Program-made: the position numbers and the translations under genes | Shown: piece after piece, positions 8,306 through 16,711 of the stretch | How positions within the stretch are numbered: position 1 is the first letter of the stretch | How the letters are laid out: the number at the start of each line of letters is the position of its first letter | The notes under the pieces: generated by a model | Databases searched by the model: none | Seen by the model: only the letters and a program-made list of their open reading frames with translations | Told to the model about the DNA's origin: nothing | Assembly (NCBI GenBank): GCA_041751425.1 | Contig: JBGSXL010000013.1 | Coordinates: forward strand, 62,001-126,000 | Length of the DNA: 64,000 nt | DNA from: JAVVEG01 sp041751425 | GTDB lineage: Bacteria > Pseudomonadota > Gammaproteobacteria > Pseudomonadales > Pseudohongiellaceae | Reading direction: 5' to 3'

Positions 8306-9757
8306 ATGCGCATAGACTGGAAATCTTATAATCCTGGCAAGTTTTATGACGAAGTCATAAGCTCACCGGCTCACCCTCGCAAAACGGCTCGCATTCTTGC
8401 CCGCTATCTCGCATCCCTTTCCAGTGAAGAGTTGCAGATGCGTAAGTCCTCGGCTGAACTCGCCATCAAAACTATGGGTATTTCATTCACTGTTTACAGT
8501 GAGGCCGGGAATATAGATCGCGAGTGGCCGTTTGACATTATTCCCCGAATCATCAGCGAAACACAATGGCGCGCAACAAGCAAGGGATTGGAGCAACGTT
8601 TACAGGCTCTAAATTGCTTTATTCATGATATATACAATGATCAGAAAATTCTGAAGGACAAAATTGTCCCGGCCGAACTGCTGGCTGACTCGGTAAATTT
8701 CCGCAAGGAATGTGTCGGCATGAAACCGGCCTTCAATGTCTGGGCGAATATCTGCGGTACGGATTTGATTCGCGACAGGGATGGCAAATTTTATGTACTG
8801 GAAGACAATTTGCGCGTTCCGTCCGGTGTCTCCTATATGCTGGAGAATCGCAAAGTAACCAAGCGGGTCTTCCCTGAACTTTTCGAAAATTACAATATTC
8901 AACCCATCACTGAATATCCGTCGCAGTTGTTTGACATGCTGGCTGCGATTTCACCACGCCCTCTGGACTATCCTGAAATCGTGGTTCTTACACCTGGTAT
9001 CTATAATTCAGCTTATTTCGAGCACTCTTTTCTGGCACAGCAGATGGGTGTGGAGCTGGTAGAGGGTAATGACCTTGTGGTGGAGAATGATTGTGTTTAT
9101 ATGCGCACCATCAATGGCCTGGCCCGGGTAGATGTAATCTATCGCCGCATAGATGATATGTTTCTGGATCCTGAAGTTTTCCACAAGGATTCTGCTCTGG
9201 GCGTCCCTGGCTTGATGCGAGCCTGGCTCAAAGGCAATGTCGCTTTGGCCAACGCCCCTGGTGCCGGTGTTGCAGATGACAAAGTGATTTATACCTTTGT
9301 GCCTGCGATGATCAAATATTATCTGGGTGAGGAGGCCATACTGCCGAATGTCCCCAGTTATCTGTGTATAGATAAAAAACAATGCCAGTACGTGCTGGAG
9401 AATCTCGACAAGCTGGTGGTCAAACCAGCCAACGAGTCCGGTGGGTATGGCATGCTGATGGGGCCTCAGGCCAGCCGAAAAGAGCGTGCAGAGTTTGCCT
9501 TAAAGGTTAAGGCAAACCCCAGAAATTATATGGCACAACCTCTGATATCGCTATCCACTGCACCTGTGCTAGTGGACAAAGGCGCAGCTGAGCCACGCCA
9601 TATTGATCTGCGCCCCTTTATATTGCAGGGTAGAAATTCCTATGTGACGCCCGGTGGTCTTACCCGGGTTGCCATGGTGAAGGGTTCTTATATTGTCAAC
9701 TCCTCACAGGGTGGCGGCAGTAAGGACACCTGGGTTGTTTCGGATGGGGGCGTCTGA
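8306..9757 (+). CDS. Circularly permuted ATP-grasp type 2 protein
   Basis: This 483-residue protein matches the circularly permuted ATP-grasp family (formerly DUF404/DUF407). Visible blocks are YDEVISSPAHPRKT near the N-terminus, FDIIPRII, YVLEDNLRVPSGVSYMLEN (nucleotide-site loop), YRRIDDMFLDP and VVKPANESGGYGM. ATP-grasp enzymes join a carboxylate to an amine through an acyl-phosphate, and members beside alpha-E proteins have been predicted to build short peptides or peptide tags. The alpha-E gene begins three bases after its stop, so the two are translationally close and probably form a complex. No Shine-Dalgarno sequence is apparent before ATG 8306, but the N-terminus aligns with family expectation. 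Substrates are unknown. Confidence 0.92.
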   Translation: MRIDWKSYNPGKFYDEVISSPAHPRKTARILARYLASLSSEELQMRKSSAELAIKTMGISFTVYSEAGNIDREWPFDIIPRIISETQWRATSKGLEQRLQALNCFIHDIYNDQKILKDKIVPAELLADSVNFRKECVGMKPAFNVWANICGTDLIRDRDGKFYVLEDNLRVPSGVSYMLENRKVTKRVFPELFENYNIQPITEYPSQLFDMLAAISPRPLDYPEIVVLTPGIYNSAYFEHSFLAQQMGVELVEGNDLVVENDCVYMRTINGLARVDVIYRRIDDMFLDPEVFHKDSALGVPGLMRAWLKGNVALANAPGAGVADDKVIYTFVPAMIKYYLGEEAILPNVPSYLCIDKKQCQYVLENLDKLVVKPANESGGYGMLMGPQASRKERAEFALKVKANPRNYMAQPLISLSTAPVLVDKGAAEPRHIDLRPFILQGRNSYVTPGGLTRVAMVKGSYIVNSSQGGGSKDTWVVSDGGV

Positions 9758-9760
9758 GTT

Positions 9761-10747
9761 ATGTTGTCACGGGTTGGCGAAAGAATTTATTGGCTGAGCC
9801 GCTACCTGGAACGTGCAGAGAATTCCGCACGCCTGATGAACGTATATTCATCGCTCTTGCTTGATCTGCCGAAAGGCGCGCGCATCGGTTGGCACACACT
9901 GGTTGAGATTACCGGTTCGTTCAATGAATTTGATGAGAAGTTTCAGGCGAACGACGAGCGGTCGGTAATTCGTTTTTTGTTGGCAGATACGAAGAATCCG
10001 GTCTCTATTCTCAGTTCCTTGGAAATGGCGCGAGAGAACGCACGTACAACCCGTGAGATAATTCCTGCTGAAGCCTGGGAACAAATCAACAATCTGTATT
10101 TGTACACGCGAGAAAATGCGGCCAAAGGAATCAGTCGCGGACCTCGAAATCAGTTGCTGCAGCAGATAATTGCTCACTGCCAACAGTTGACAGGTTTGCT
10201 TGCAGGCGCCATGAGTCACAATAGCGCATACAATTTCATTCGTCTTGGGCGCAATCTTGAACGTGCAGACATGACTACGCGAATCGTTGATGTTGGTTCG
10301 GTAAGTTTATTGCCTACGCTGCAAGTGGGAGGTGCTGCCAGTGAGCCGGTCATTGAGCCGTATGAAAATATCATATGGATGAATGTGCTGCGTTCGTTAA
10401 GCGCTTATCAGATGTATCGGCAGCATGTGTTGGACAGGGTGAATGGTGAGGATGTGGTGACGTTTCTATTACAGGATACGCAATTGCCACGTTCTGTTAT
10501 CCATTGCCTTTCCAAGCTGGAGTTCTGTCTGCAGAAATTACCGGGCAATGAGGATGCTATATTGCAGGTGAGTAGAGCGCAGGCGTTGGTAGCAAGCGCA
10601 GATATTCCTGCTCTGCTGCAAAAAGGTTTGTTGGAATTTATTGATGAACTGCAGGTGGAGATCGGGGAAATTCACGGTCGCATTGCGGAGGCATGGTTCC
10701 TGCCGGTAGTCGAGAATACGCAAACACAGGCGCAGTCACAGAAATAA
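9761..10747 (+). CDS. Alpha-E domain protein (DUF403)
   Basis: This 328-residue, largely helical protein carries the family N-terminus MLSRVGERIYWLSRYLERAE and the later repeat of that helix, FIRLGRNLERADMTTRI, typical of alpha-E proteins. Alpha-E genes almost always accompany a circularly permuted ATP-grasp gene, as here, where only three bases separate the two. The domain is thought to be an accessory or processing partner in amide-bond formation, but no reaction is proven. A 15-bp tandem repeat begins 10 bp after the stop codon, followed by the convergent Anbu protease gene. Confidence 0.92.
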   Translation: MLSRVGERIYWLSRYLERAENSARLMNVYSSLLLDLPKGARIGWHTLVEITGSFNEFDEKFQANDERSVIRFLLADTKNPVSILSSLEMARENARTTREIIPAEAWEQINNLYLYTRENAAKGISRGPRNQLLQQIIAHCQQLTGLLAGAMSHNSAYNFIRLGRNLERADMTTRIVDVGSVSLLPTLQVGGAASEPVIEPYENIIWMNVLRSLSAYQMYRQHVLDRVNGEDVVTFLLQDTQLPRSVIHCLSKLEFCLQKLPGNEDAILQVSRAQALVASADIPALLQKGLLEFIDELQVEIGEIHGRIAEAWFLPVVENTQTQAQSQK

Positions 10748-10757
10748 ACCAGTTTAC

Positions 10758-10817
10758 ATGGTCCTGGTTTACCTGGTCCTGGTTTTCATGGTCCTAGTTT
10801 TCATGGTCCTAGTTTTC
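10758..10817. repeat. 15-bp tandem repeat, four units
   Basis: Four contiguous 15-bp units run 10758-10772, 10773-10787, 10788-10802 and 10803-10817. Units 3 and 4 are identical (ATGGTCCTAGTTTTC) and units 1 and 2 differ by a few bases. The array fills the gap between the convergent alpha-E and Anbu genes and overlaps the last two codons and the stop of Anbu. Read on the minus strand in the Anbu frame, the units encode E-N-x-D-H-like pentapeptides, with TAG at x in two units and CAG in the other two. Confidence 0.92.
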
Positions 10818-11585
10818 ATTATAGTCAGCTTCATTGTAGTAGCTGCTGCCGCGCTCTTCAGCGTTCTTGTCCCACGTGGATGCCCATGCGAAGGGTGGCA
10901 TCTGCCGGAAGGCATCTTTAAGTCGCTGATCCCAGCTCCGCTTCAATTCACGCAAAAATTCGCTGCCCTCTTCAAAACGCAAAGGTTTTTCCAGAACCAA
11001 AGTGTCAGTGCGATAGATCAGTGTTTCGATGGGTGGCCCCACGCTGAGATTGCTGCGTAACGTGGAATCCATGGAAACCATGGCACACAGGGCGCAGGTA
11101 TCAAGATTCAAATCGGGCGTCAGAATCCTGTCGAGAATTGGTTTGCCGTATTTACTTTCGCCCACTTGTAAGTAGGGTGTGTCTTTAGAGCTGGTAATGT
11201 GATTGCCTTCGGGGTACACCAGCATGATGCGATGCTTGCTGCCAGCAATCTGTCCGCCAATAATAAAACTCGCCTCAAATCCGGGCCCATGTTTTTCCTG
11301 TTCAGCTCGGCTGACGGTGCCCAGATAATCTGCTGCTTCGCTGATGCTGTCTACAGTCAACAGACTATAGGTTGCCCTTTCCTTGATATCACGCTTCAGC
11401 TTCGAAATGGTCGCTTGTGTGGTCGCCAGATTACCTGCGGACAGGATGACAAATTGTCTTTGGCCATCTACGCCAAAGCGAAACATTTTGCTGTATGTGC
11501 TGACCTGATCGATACCAGCATTGGTACGAGAGTCTGAACAAAAAACCATGCCGGCATCAACAGCTATAGCCACACAATAAGTCAT
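10809..11585 (-). CDS. Anbu, proteasome-like peptidase
   Basis: Anbu is a bacterial proteasome beta-subunit homologue with an N-terminal-nucleophile fold. I start it at ATG 11585, giving MTYCVAIAVDAGMVFCSDSR, because Met removal then exposes the catalytic Thr1; a longer frame from 11642 would bury it. With Thr1 numbering, Asp17 (CSDSR) and Lys32 (TYSKM) take the proteasome triad positions, and FVILSAGNLATTQ follows as expected. The length of 258 residues is normal for the family. It is convergent with the ATP-grasp/alpha-E pair, and with the transglutaminase-DUF2126 gene completes the known Anbu cluster. Its stop codon TAG lies inside a tandem repeat, so the C-terminus (ADYNEN) may have changed recently. 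The physiological substrate is unknown. Confidence 0.9.
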   Translation of the reverse strand: MTYCVAIAVDAGMVFCSDSRTNAGIDQVSTYSKMFRFGVDGQRQFVILSAGNLATTQATISKLKRDIKERATYSLLTVDSISEAADYLGTVSRAEQEKHGPGFEASFIIGGQIAGSKHRIMLVYPEGNHITSSKDTPYLQVGESKYGKPILDRILTPDLNLDTCALCAMVSMDSTLRSNLSVGPPIETLIYRTDTLVLEKPLRFEEGSEFLRELKRSWDQRLKDAFRQMPPFAWASTWDKNAEERGSSYYNEADYNEN

Positions 11586-11861
11586 ATTTTTTGACAACCA
11601 GATGATAGATTTGTCACGCGTTAAGTAGGTTGAACAGTACACTAGTTCTGCCCATAGGTGAACTGCTAGTTACGACTATTTTTCCGGATCTGCTGAATGA
11701 GGGTAGGTGTTTGAAAAATATAGATAAAAAAGCAGATTTTGAAGTGTCGAAATTACCAGGCCAATGATAATGGCGCGCTTGCGCCCTGCGTTACTTTGTA
11801 ACGTCAGTCGCCTGCTGTCCAGGCGGTTACAGCAGGCGATAACTCAGGAATTATGTAACGA
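11586..11861. other. Intergenic region upstream of Anbu
   Basis: The gap holds the presumed Anbu promoter on the minus strand, a short GGCGC-GCTT-GCGCC hairpin at 11772-11785 and a larger stem-loop at 11808-11839. I see no gene in it. Confidence 0.5.
11808..11839 (-). terminator. 10-bp stem-loop after the small acidic protein gene
   Basis: TCGCCTGCTG (11808-11817) and CAGCAGGCGA (11830-11839) form a perfect 10-bp GC-rich stem with a 12-base loop. It lies 22 bp beyond the stop of the minus-strand gene ending at 11862, the expected place for a terminator. There is no T-tract after it on either strand, so the role is inferred from position and stem strength. Confidence 0.45.
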
Positions 11862-12140
11862 TTAATGTTCGTCGAGTGAATCGTCCGAGTCACTGAGGTC
11901 ATCATAATCATTGCTGAGATTGTAACGCACATCATCACCATGATCTTCGAACTGCAGATCACCGTACATGCGCTTCCAATCCAGACGTTCTTCAGTGCGA
12001 CGACGAAGTTCCGTCAGACGACGTTTGCTTACGCGCTTGTCAGTTGCATCATCTTCGATTTCAGCTTCTGGTATAAACGCAACGGAATCAAAAAAGTCTT
12101 TAGAACTGTCCGCAATATCATCCCATTGATGACTTTTCAT
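11862..12140 (-). CDS. Small charged hypothetical protein
   Basis: I do not recognise this 92-residue protein. It has a strongly basic central block (KRVSKRRLTELRRRTEERL, about residues 36-55) followed by DWKRMYGDL and a highly acidic tail rich in Asp and Ser (DYDDLSDSDDSLDEH). No signal peptide or membrane segment is seen. I prefer ATG 12140 (MKSHQWDD) because GAGAG precedes it by about eight bases; a frame 12 codons longer exists. The basic-then-acidic design resembles small gammaproteobacterial proteins such as the PA3496 group, but that is only a resemblance. It stands alone between the Anbu locus and an acyl-CoA ligase. Confidence 0.7.
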   Translation of the reverse strand: MKSHQWDDIADSSKDFFDSVAFIPEAEIEDDATDKRVSKRRLTELRRRTEERLDWKRMYGDLQFEDHGDDVRYNLSNDYDDLSDSDDSLDEH

Positions 12141-12493
12141 GTTAATGATCTCTCGTTGAACCTTTAAGTGCCTCACATTCGTGGTTAACGCACTCTTCAG
12201 GTTGAATTAACAAAATACCCAGCAGAGAAAGTTAAGCATTTTTCATTCCATCTGAGGCCCTTATGTAGCGGCTCTATCAAGGGTCGTCACCTCCCTCGTT
12301 ACAGTCTGTTTTCCGGCTTGACAAACGACCTCGTTTTGGGGGCGTCAACGGTGCGAATTATCGTGATTAAATTGTAGAAAGCAATAGGGTAAGGCATTAT
12401 TTTTTCAGTTTGCGAGCAGTTGCCGCAAAACCACGCAATGCGCGGGTTTCACGGAGTCTGAGTAGATAAGTTATGCGGGTGATGACGGATTAG
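12141..12493. other. Intergenic region, 353 bp
   Basis: It contains the promoter side of the small charged protein gene and the 3' side of the acyl-CoA ligase gene. A weak imperfect stem (AAACC...GGGTTT near 12437-12450) lies after the ligase stop but has no T-tract. I see no further gene. Confidence 0.4.
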
Positions 12494-14236
12494 TCAGTTA
12501 TGCAGTTTTTTTATGGAAGCTTCGCGAATCAGCTTCTTGGCGATCTTGCCGGTAGCTATGCGCTCCAGTTGCTCGTTCTGTATCCAGATATGAGCAGGAA
12601 CCTTGTATGTGGCAATCTTGGTTCGCAGGTAATCCTGCAGTTCCGCGGCATCAGTTTTTGCACCCGGTTTGACCATGATGGTGGCACCAACAATTTCACC
12701 CAGGCGCGTATCAGGTAAGCCATATACAGCCACTTCACTGACAGCCGGGTGCGTTGCCAGGGCATACTCAACCTCTGCGCAGGCAATATTCTCGCCACCG
12801 CGAATAACGATATCCTTGGCGCGATCCTTGATTACCAGAAAGCCATGCTCGTCCTGCAAGCCCAGATCCCCGGTATGGAACCAGCCATCTCGCAGAACTT
12901 CGGCAGTCTCCGTTGGCTTGTTCCAATACTTTTTCATAATAGTAGGGCCCTTGATGCAGATTTCGCCAACCTGACCATCCTCCAGGGTATTTCCCGCCTC
13001 ATCCACAATCTTGATACTGGTCACCGGTTGCGTGGGTCTGCCAGTGCTTTCCGGCTTGCTGGTATAGAAGCTGCCAGTAATTGTCGCTCCGATAGCATTG
13101 GTCTCTGTCAGTCCATAACCCAGACCGGGCAATGCTGCAGCAGGAAACTTCTTCAACATCATATTGAGATGTTCCGGGGGACGTGAAGCACCTCCACCCT
13201 GAACACTGCGCAGGCTGCGTAAATCTGTTTTATCGAACATCGGTGAGTTCATCACCTCCCAGGTCATGGTAGGGACGCCATGCAATACAGAGAGTCGTTC
13301 TTTTTCAAGCAATTCCAGCGCCTTCTCAGCATTCCATTTGTACATCATTACGAACTTGCGCAGAAATAGAAAACTCGCCAGAAATTGTGCGTGGCTGCCA
13401 GTGACATGAAACAGGGGAACATTGGCCAGGATGCCGGGTTCAAATTCAGGATTCTCTTCCACCAGTTCCGGGCGCAGGATTTCGTTCAACTCTTTGACGA
13501 ACAACCAGCTGTACAAGGCGCTGATGATCGCTCTGTGCGTGGATAGTACGCCTTTAGGGATACCGGTAGAGCCGGACGTATACATGATCGAGGCATCATC
13601 ATCCGGTTGAATCCGGATAGCTGTCAGGTCGTTCTGGCGGCCTGCTCTGCCTTCACTCAGAAGTTCAGAAAATGTTGGGAATCTATTGAACTCCTCGGTT
13701 TCAGGTTTGATGGCAATAAGCTCAGTCTGTGCCAGTTCAGACAATAAAGGCAGCAGCAAGCTGATGCGTTCCTGATCAGCGAAAAGAATTTTGGCACCAC
13801 TATCCTGCAGCCCATAAATGATTTCACTGCCGTGCCACCAGGAGTTCATGGGTACCACGATTGCACCAACTGAGGTCGCAGCCATGTAGGCTATGCACCA
13901 TTCGGGGTTGTTGCGAGAGCAGATAGCTATGCGATCCCCGGGTTTAACCTGGTAGCGATTAAGCAGGGTATTTGCCAGGTCCTGTGTCAGCTCCAGTGTT
14001 TGTTTGTACGTAAACCGCTCTTCGTTATAGATCAGGAACTCTTTATCGGGCGCTTGCAGCCCAAGCGCGTAGACTTCGCGCAGATTCGCAGGAATATGCG
14101 CAAAAACCGGCATTTCAACATCGTTGATAACCGCATTTGTGACGGCGAGAGGAGAGCCCGGTGCCTTGTGGCGAACGGCAATCTCGCGCAGTTTCAGGAG
14201 ATCTTTTTCCAGCTCTTGGTATGGTGTACTAGACAT
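12494..14236 (-). CDS. AMP-forming acyl-CoA synthetase/ligase
   Basis: This 580-residue enzyme of the ANL superfamily activates a carboxylic acid to its acyl-adenylate and then the CoA thioester. The core motifs are intact: P-loop MYTSGSTGIPKGV near residue 218, GYGLTETNA near 377, GWFHTGDLG near 449, KDIVIRGGENIACAEVE in the hinge region, and the catalytic lysine motif TGKIAKK near the C-terminus. Length and motifs fit medium/long-chain fatty-acyl-CoA ligases, but substrate range cannot be read from sequence. No signal peptide is seen. It is monocistronic here, with a 296-bp gap before the divergent diguanylate cyclase gene, so its neighbours do not identify the pathway. Confidence 0.88.
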   Translation of the reverse strand: MSSTPYQELEKDLLKLREIAVRHKAPGSPLAVTNAVINDVEMPVFAHIPANLREVYALGLQAPDKEFLIYNEERFTYKQTLELTQDLANTLLNRYQVKPGDRIAICSRNNPEWCIAYMAATSVGAIVVPMNSWWHGSEIIYGLQDSGAKILFADQERISLLLPLLSELAQTELIAIKPETEEFNRFPTFSELLSEGRAGRQNDLTAIRIQPDDDASIMYTSGSTGIPKGVLSTHRAIISALYSWLFVKELNEILRPELVEENPEFEPGILANVPLFHVTGSHAQFLASFLFLRKFVMMYKWNAEKALELLEKERLSVLHGVPTMTWEVMNSPMFDKTDLRSLRSVQGGGASRPPEHLNMMLKKFPAAALPGLGYGLTETNAIGATITGSFYTSKPESTGRPTQPVTSIKIVDEAGNTLEDGQVGEICIKGPTIMKKYWNKPTETAEVLRDGWFHTGDLGLQDEHGFLVIKDRAKDIVIRGGENIACAEVEYALATHPAVSEVAVYGLPDTRLGEIVGATIMVKPGAKTDAAELQDYLRTKIATYKVPAHIWIQNEQLERIATGKIAKKLIREASIKKLHN

Positions 14237-14532
14237 AATGGGTTGGCGTCGCCTTTTGCCGCTACTCTTTATTTATTTTTAACACGATATTCGGGCAGCT
14301 TGAGAACCGTTACAAGTGTTTGATTTGCGTGATTATATTTGAGAGTGACGGATTCGATTCAAAAAAATGGTAGTGCATTATACGTTCCCGAATAAGGGAA
14401 TCAAGCAGCTTGGTCGGCGAAAGCACTCGACTTCACCGCGAATAGCAGGCGCTATAGCCATTTGCCTCGAATAGACTTAATCGGGAATCCAGAATAAACT
14501 CATGGCAAATAAAACAATAACAGCACCAGCGA

Positions 14533-15534
14533 ATGAATATCACCACAGAACAAGACACGCAGTTGCATAAGCAAGTCATGAAGATCCTGTGCCTGGCCGG
14601 TACTTTCGCCGCTATGACATTCGCTGTGTATCATTTTTTTTGGCAGGACAGGGTAGTTGCCCTGATTCTGGTGCCAGTCATGGGTATACAGTTGTACGCC
14701 TATTTATCCTTGCTTAAGTATGGATACACTCTCTCGAATGCCTACATGGTTGTCGTAATGCAAACCGGGGCTGTTATAAGTTTCGTTTACTTCGTAGGTG
14801 TTCCCGCTAGTTATTGGATATTCGCCAGCGCCGTAGCAAACTATTTTATTGTGTCAGCACGCCCGGCATTGTTTGTCAATTGTGTGGTGATACTGGTAAT
14901 TGCGTTATTGCTGGTAGATGATCCCGAGTATTTATTCAGACTGTTGAGCAGTTTTGCGTTGATGAATTATTTTCTCTATTCATTTTCGATTCAGCTCACG
15001 AAGAAAACGCAGCAGATTAATGAGTTGTTGGTGAGAGATTCGCTAACGGGGGCGGGCAACAGACTGGCCCTTGACGAAGCTCTTGCTCAGGCACACGCAA
15101 GCTTCAAGCGCTACGGACAAGTTGTGTCATTGCTCATGATAGATCTGGATTATTTTAAAAAAGTGAACGATGATTTTGGTCATACCGAAGGTGATAGGTT
15201 ACTGAAGTCACTAGCAAAGGTTATTACTGAACGTCTTCGCCTGAGTGATCGGTTTTTCCGGTTTGGTGGAGAAGAATTCGTTATTGTTGCTGAGAATACC
15301 AATGTGGAAAATGCAAGAATTCTGGCGGAAGATATTCGTGCCAAGGTTGCTGCTAAAAAATTTCCACCTGCGGGTGGCATAACCATTTCGATTGGGGTGG
15401 CCGAATTGATGCAAGAGGAATCTACGGATGGTTGGCTGAAACGCGCAGACGATGCGCTTTATGATGCTAAAGCGCAAGGTCGCGACAGAGTGAGTTGTAA
15501 TATTCCTGCACAACAACGAATAAGTGGCACTTAA
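14533..15534 (+). CDS. Membrane-anchored diguanylate cyclase (GGDEF)
   Basis: This 333-residue protein has about six hydrophobic helices in residues 17-155 and a C-terminal GGDEF domain (about 165-325). The active-site loop is GGEEF near residue 243, and RLSD exactly five residues before it forms an RxxD inhibitory site, so product feedback is likely. LLMIDLDYFKKVNDDFGH holds the metal-binding Asp and the N/D nucleotide contacts. The enzyme should make c-di-GMP from two GTP at the inner membrane. The N-terminal sensor region resembles no named domain I can identify. Its stop is two bases from the end of the convergent oxidoreductase gene. The signal it senses is unknown. Confidence 0.92.
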   Translation: MNITTEQDTQLHKQVMKILCLAGTFAAMTFAVYHFFWQDRVVALILVPVMGIQLYAYLSLLKYGYTLSNAYMVVVMQTGAVISFVYFVGVPASYWIFASAVANYFIVSARPALFVNCVVILVIALLLVDDPEYLFRLLSSFALMNYFLYSFSIQLTKKTQQINELLVRDSLTGAGNRLALDEALAQAHASFKRYGQVVSLLMIDLDYFKKVNDDFGHTEGDRLLKSLAKVITERLRLSDRFFRFGGEEFVIVAENTNVENARILAEDIRAKVAAKKFPPAGGITISIGVAELMQEESTDGWLKRADDALYDAKAQGRDRVSCNIPAQQRISGT

Positions 15535-15536
15535 AG

Positions 15537-16532
15537 TTATTTCGCGGGAACTTCCGGTTTAATTTCCAAAATTACTTTACCCATTACCTTCCGCTCTGTA
15601 AAAACATTGAATGCTGCAACAAAATCTTCCATGGCATAAGATTGGGTAATGATTGGTTTGATCTTGCCGCTTTTATACATGGCAAACAGCTCTTCAAAAT
15701 TTATCTCATACGCTTCTGGTTCTTCCTTACGGAACCTGCCCAGAAATACGCCAACCATTGAAGCTCCTTTTAAAAGTGCCAGGTTGGCTTTGTATTCAGG
15801 AATCCTGCCGCTGGTAAATCCTACGACCAGCAATCTTCCATTCCAATTAATGCTGCGTGTTGCCTGATCAAAAAGATCGCCGCCTACAGGGTCGTATATG
15901 ACATCTGCGCCCTTATCATCGGTGAGCGCTTTGACTTTTTCCTTTAGGTCACCATCACCATAGTTCAACAACTCATCCGGATCGAGTTTCTTAACGAAAT
16001 TCAGTTTCTCGTCTGAGCTGGCCGCGGCAATGACGCGCGCTCCCATCAGTTTCCCAAGCTCTACTGCCGCCAAACCGACACCGCCACTGGCGCCCAATAC
16101 CAGCAGAGTTTCGCCTGGCTTGAGTTGCGCACGTTGCTTCAATGCATGATAGGACGTGGTGTATATCATGGCGAAACCAGCAGCGGTCTTGAAATCCATA
16201 TTGTCCGGGATCTTGCGTAACCCCGCTGCACTGACCATTACCTGTTCCGCCATGCCGCCAATGCTGGGGGTGGCCATAACACGATCACCTACTGCAAAAC
16301 CCTGCAGGTCTGGTGCTACCGCTTTTATGACGCCTCCTACTTCCGAGCCGGGACTAAACGGCATCGGGGGCTGGAATTGATACTTGCCCTGAATCTGCAG
16401 TGTGTCCGGGAAATTCAACGAGGCAGCATAAACTTCAACTACAGCCTGGCCGGGACCGGGCACCAGATCGGGCACCTCTTCCAGTACCAGATTCTCGGGC
16501 GGACCATAAGACTTGCAAAGAATCGCTTTCAT
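15537..16532 (-). CDS. Zinc-free MDR-family NADPH:quinone oxidoreductase
   Basis: This 331-residue medium-chain dehydrogenase/reductase resembles NADPH:quinone oxidoreductase (QOR). It shows the GroES-like N-terminal half with ASLNFPDTLQIQGKY and PFSPGSEVGGVI, then the Rossmann motif VLGASGGVGLAAVELGK near residue 145 and ADVIYDPVGGDLFDQ. It lacks the cysteine cluster of zinc alcohol dehydrogenases. Such enzymes reduce quinones or enoyl/acryloyl substrates with NADPH in the cytosol. AGG lies about seven bases before the ATG. It is convergent with the diguanylate cyclase and divergent from the putative holD-rimI pair, so context does not reveal the physiological substrate. Confidence 0.9.
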   Translation of the reverse strand: MKAILCKSYGPPENLVLEEVPDLVPGPGQAVVEVYAASLNFPDTLQIQGKYQFQPPMPFSPGSEVGGVIKAVAPDLQGFAVGDRVMATPSIGGMAEQVMVSAAGLRKIPDNMDFKTAAGFAMIYTTSYHALKQRAQLKPGETLLVLGASGGVGLAAVELGKLMGARVIAAASSDEKLNFVKKLDPDELLNYGDGDLKEKVKALTDDKGADVIYDPVGGDLFDQATRSINWNGRLLVVGFTSGRIPEYKANLALLKGASMVGVFLGRFRKEEPEAYEINFEELFAMYKSGKIKPIITQSYAMEDFVAAFNVFTERKVMGKVILEIKPEVPAK

Positions 16533-16711
16533 GAGTGTGCCTGAAAAAAGTAAAAACGCGATTCAAGCATGTTTGCCCTTGGTTCTCAACAGGCGCTTCG
16601 CAACTAGCCTTTCTCAACCGACTTGGATCAATCTGAAACCCGACATTAGTCCTGCGGGTCTATGTTGGCATATAATCCACAGCAGTAAATGGTAATCAGG
16701 AAAGCACGACT

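Noticed and set aside
10758..11060. Plus-strand reading frame beginning with MVLVYLVLVFMVLVF
   Set aside because: It starts in the 15-bp tandem repeat and then runs antisense to Anbu. The hydrophobic run comes from the repeat and the rest has no protein-like features.
12301..12340. TTGACA at the acyl-CoA ligase 3' side as a plus-strand promoter
   Set aside because: No -10 box at suitable spacing and no plus-strand gene downstream.
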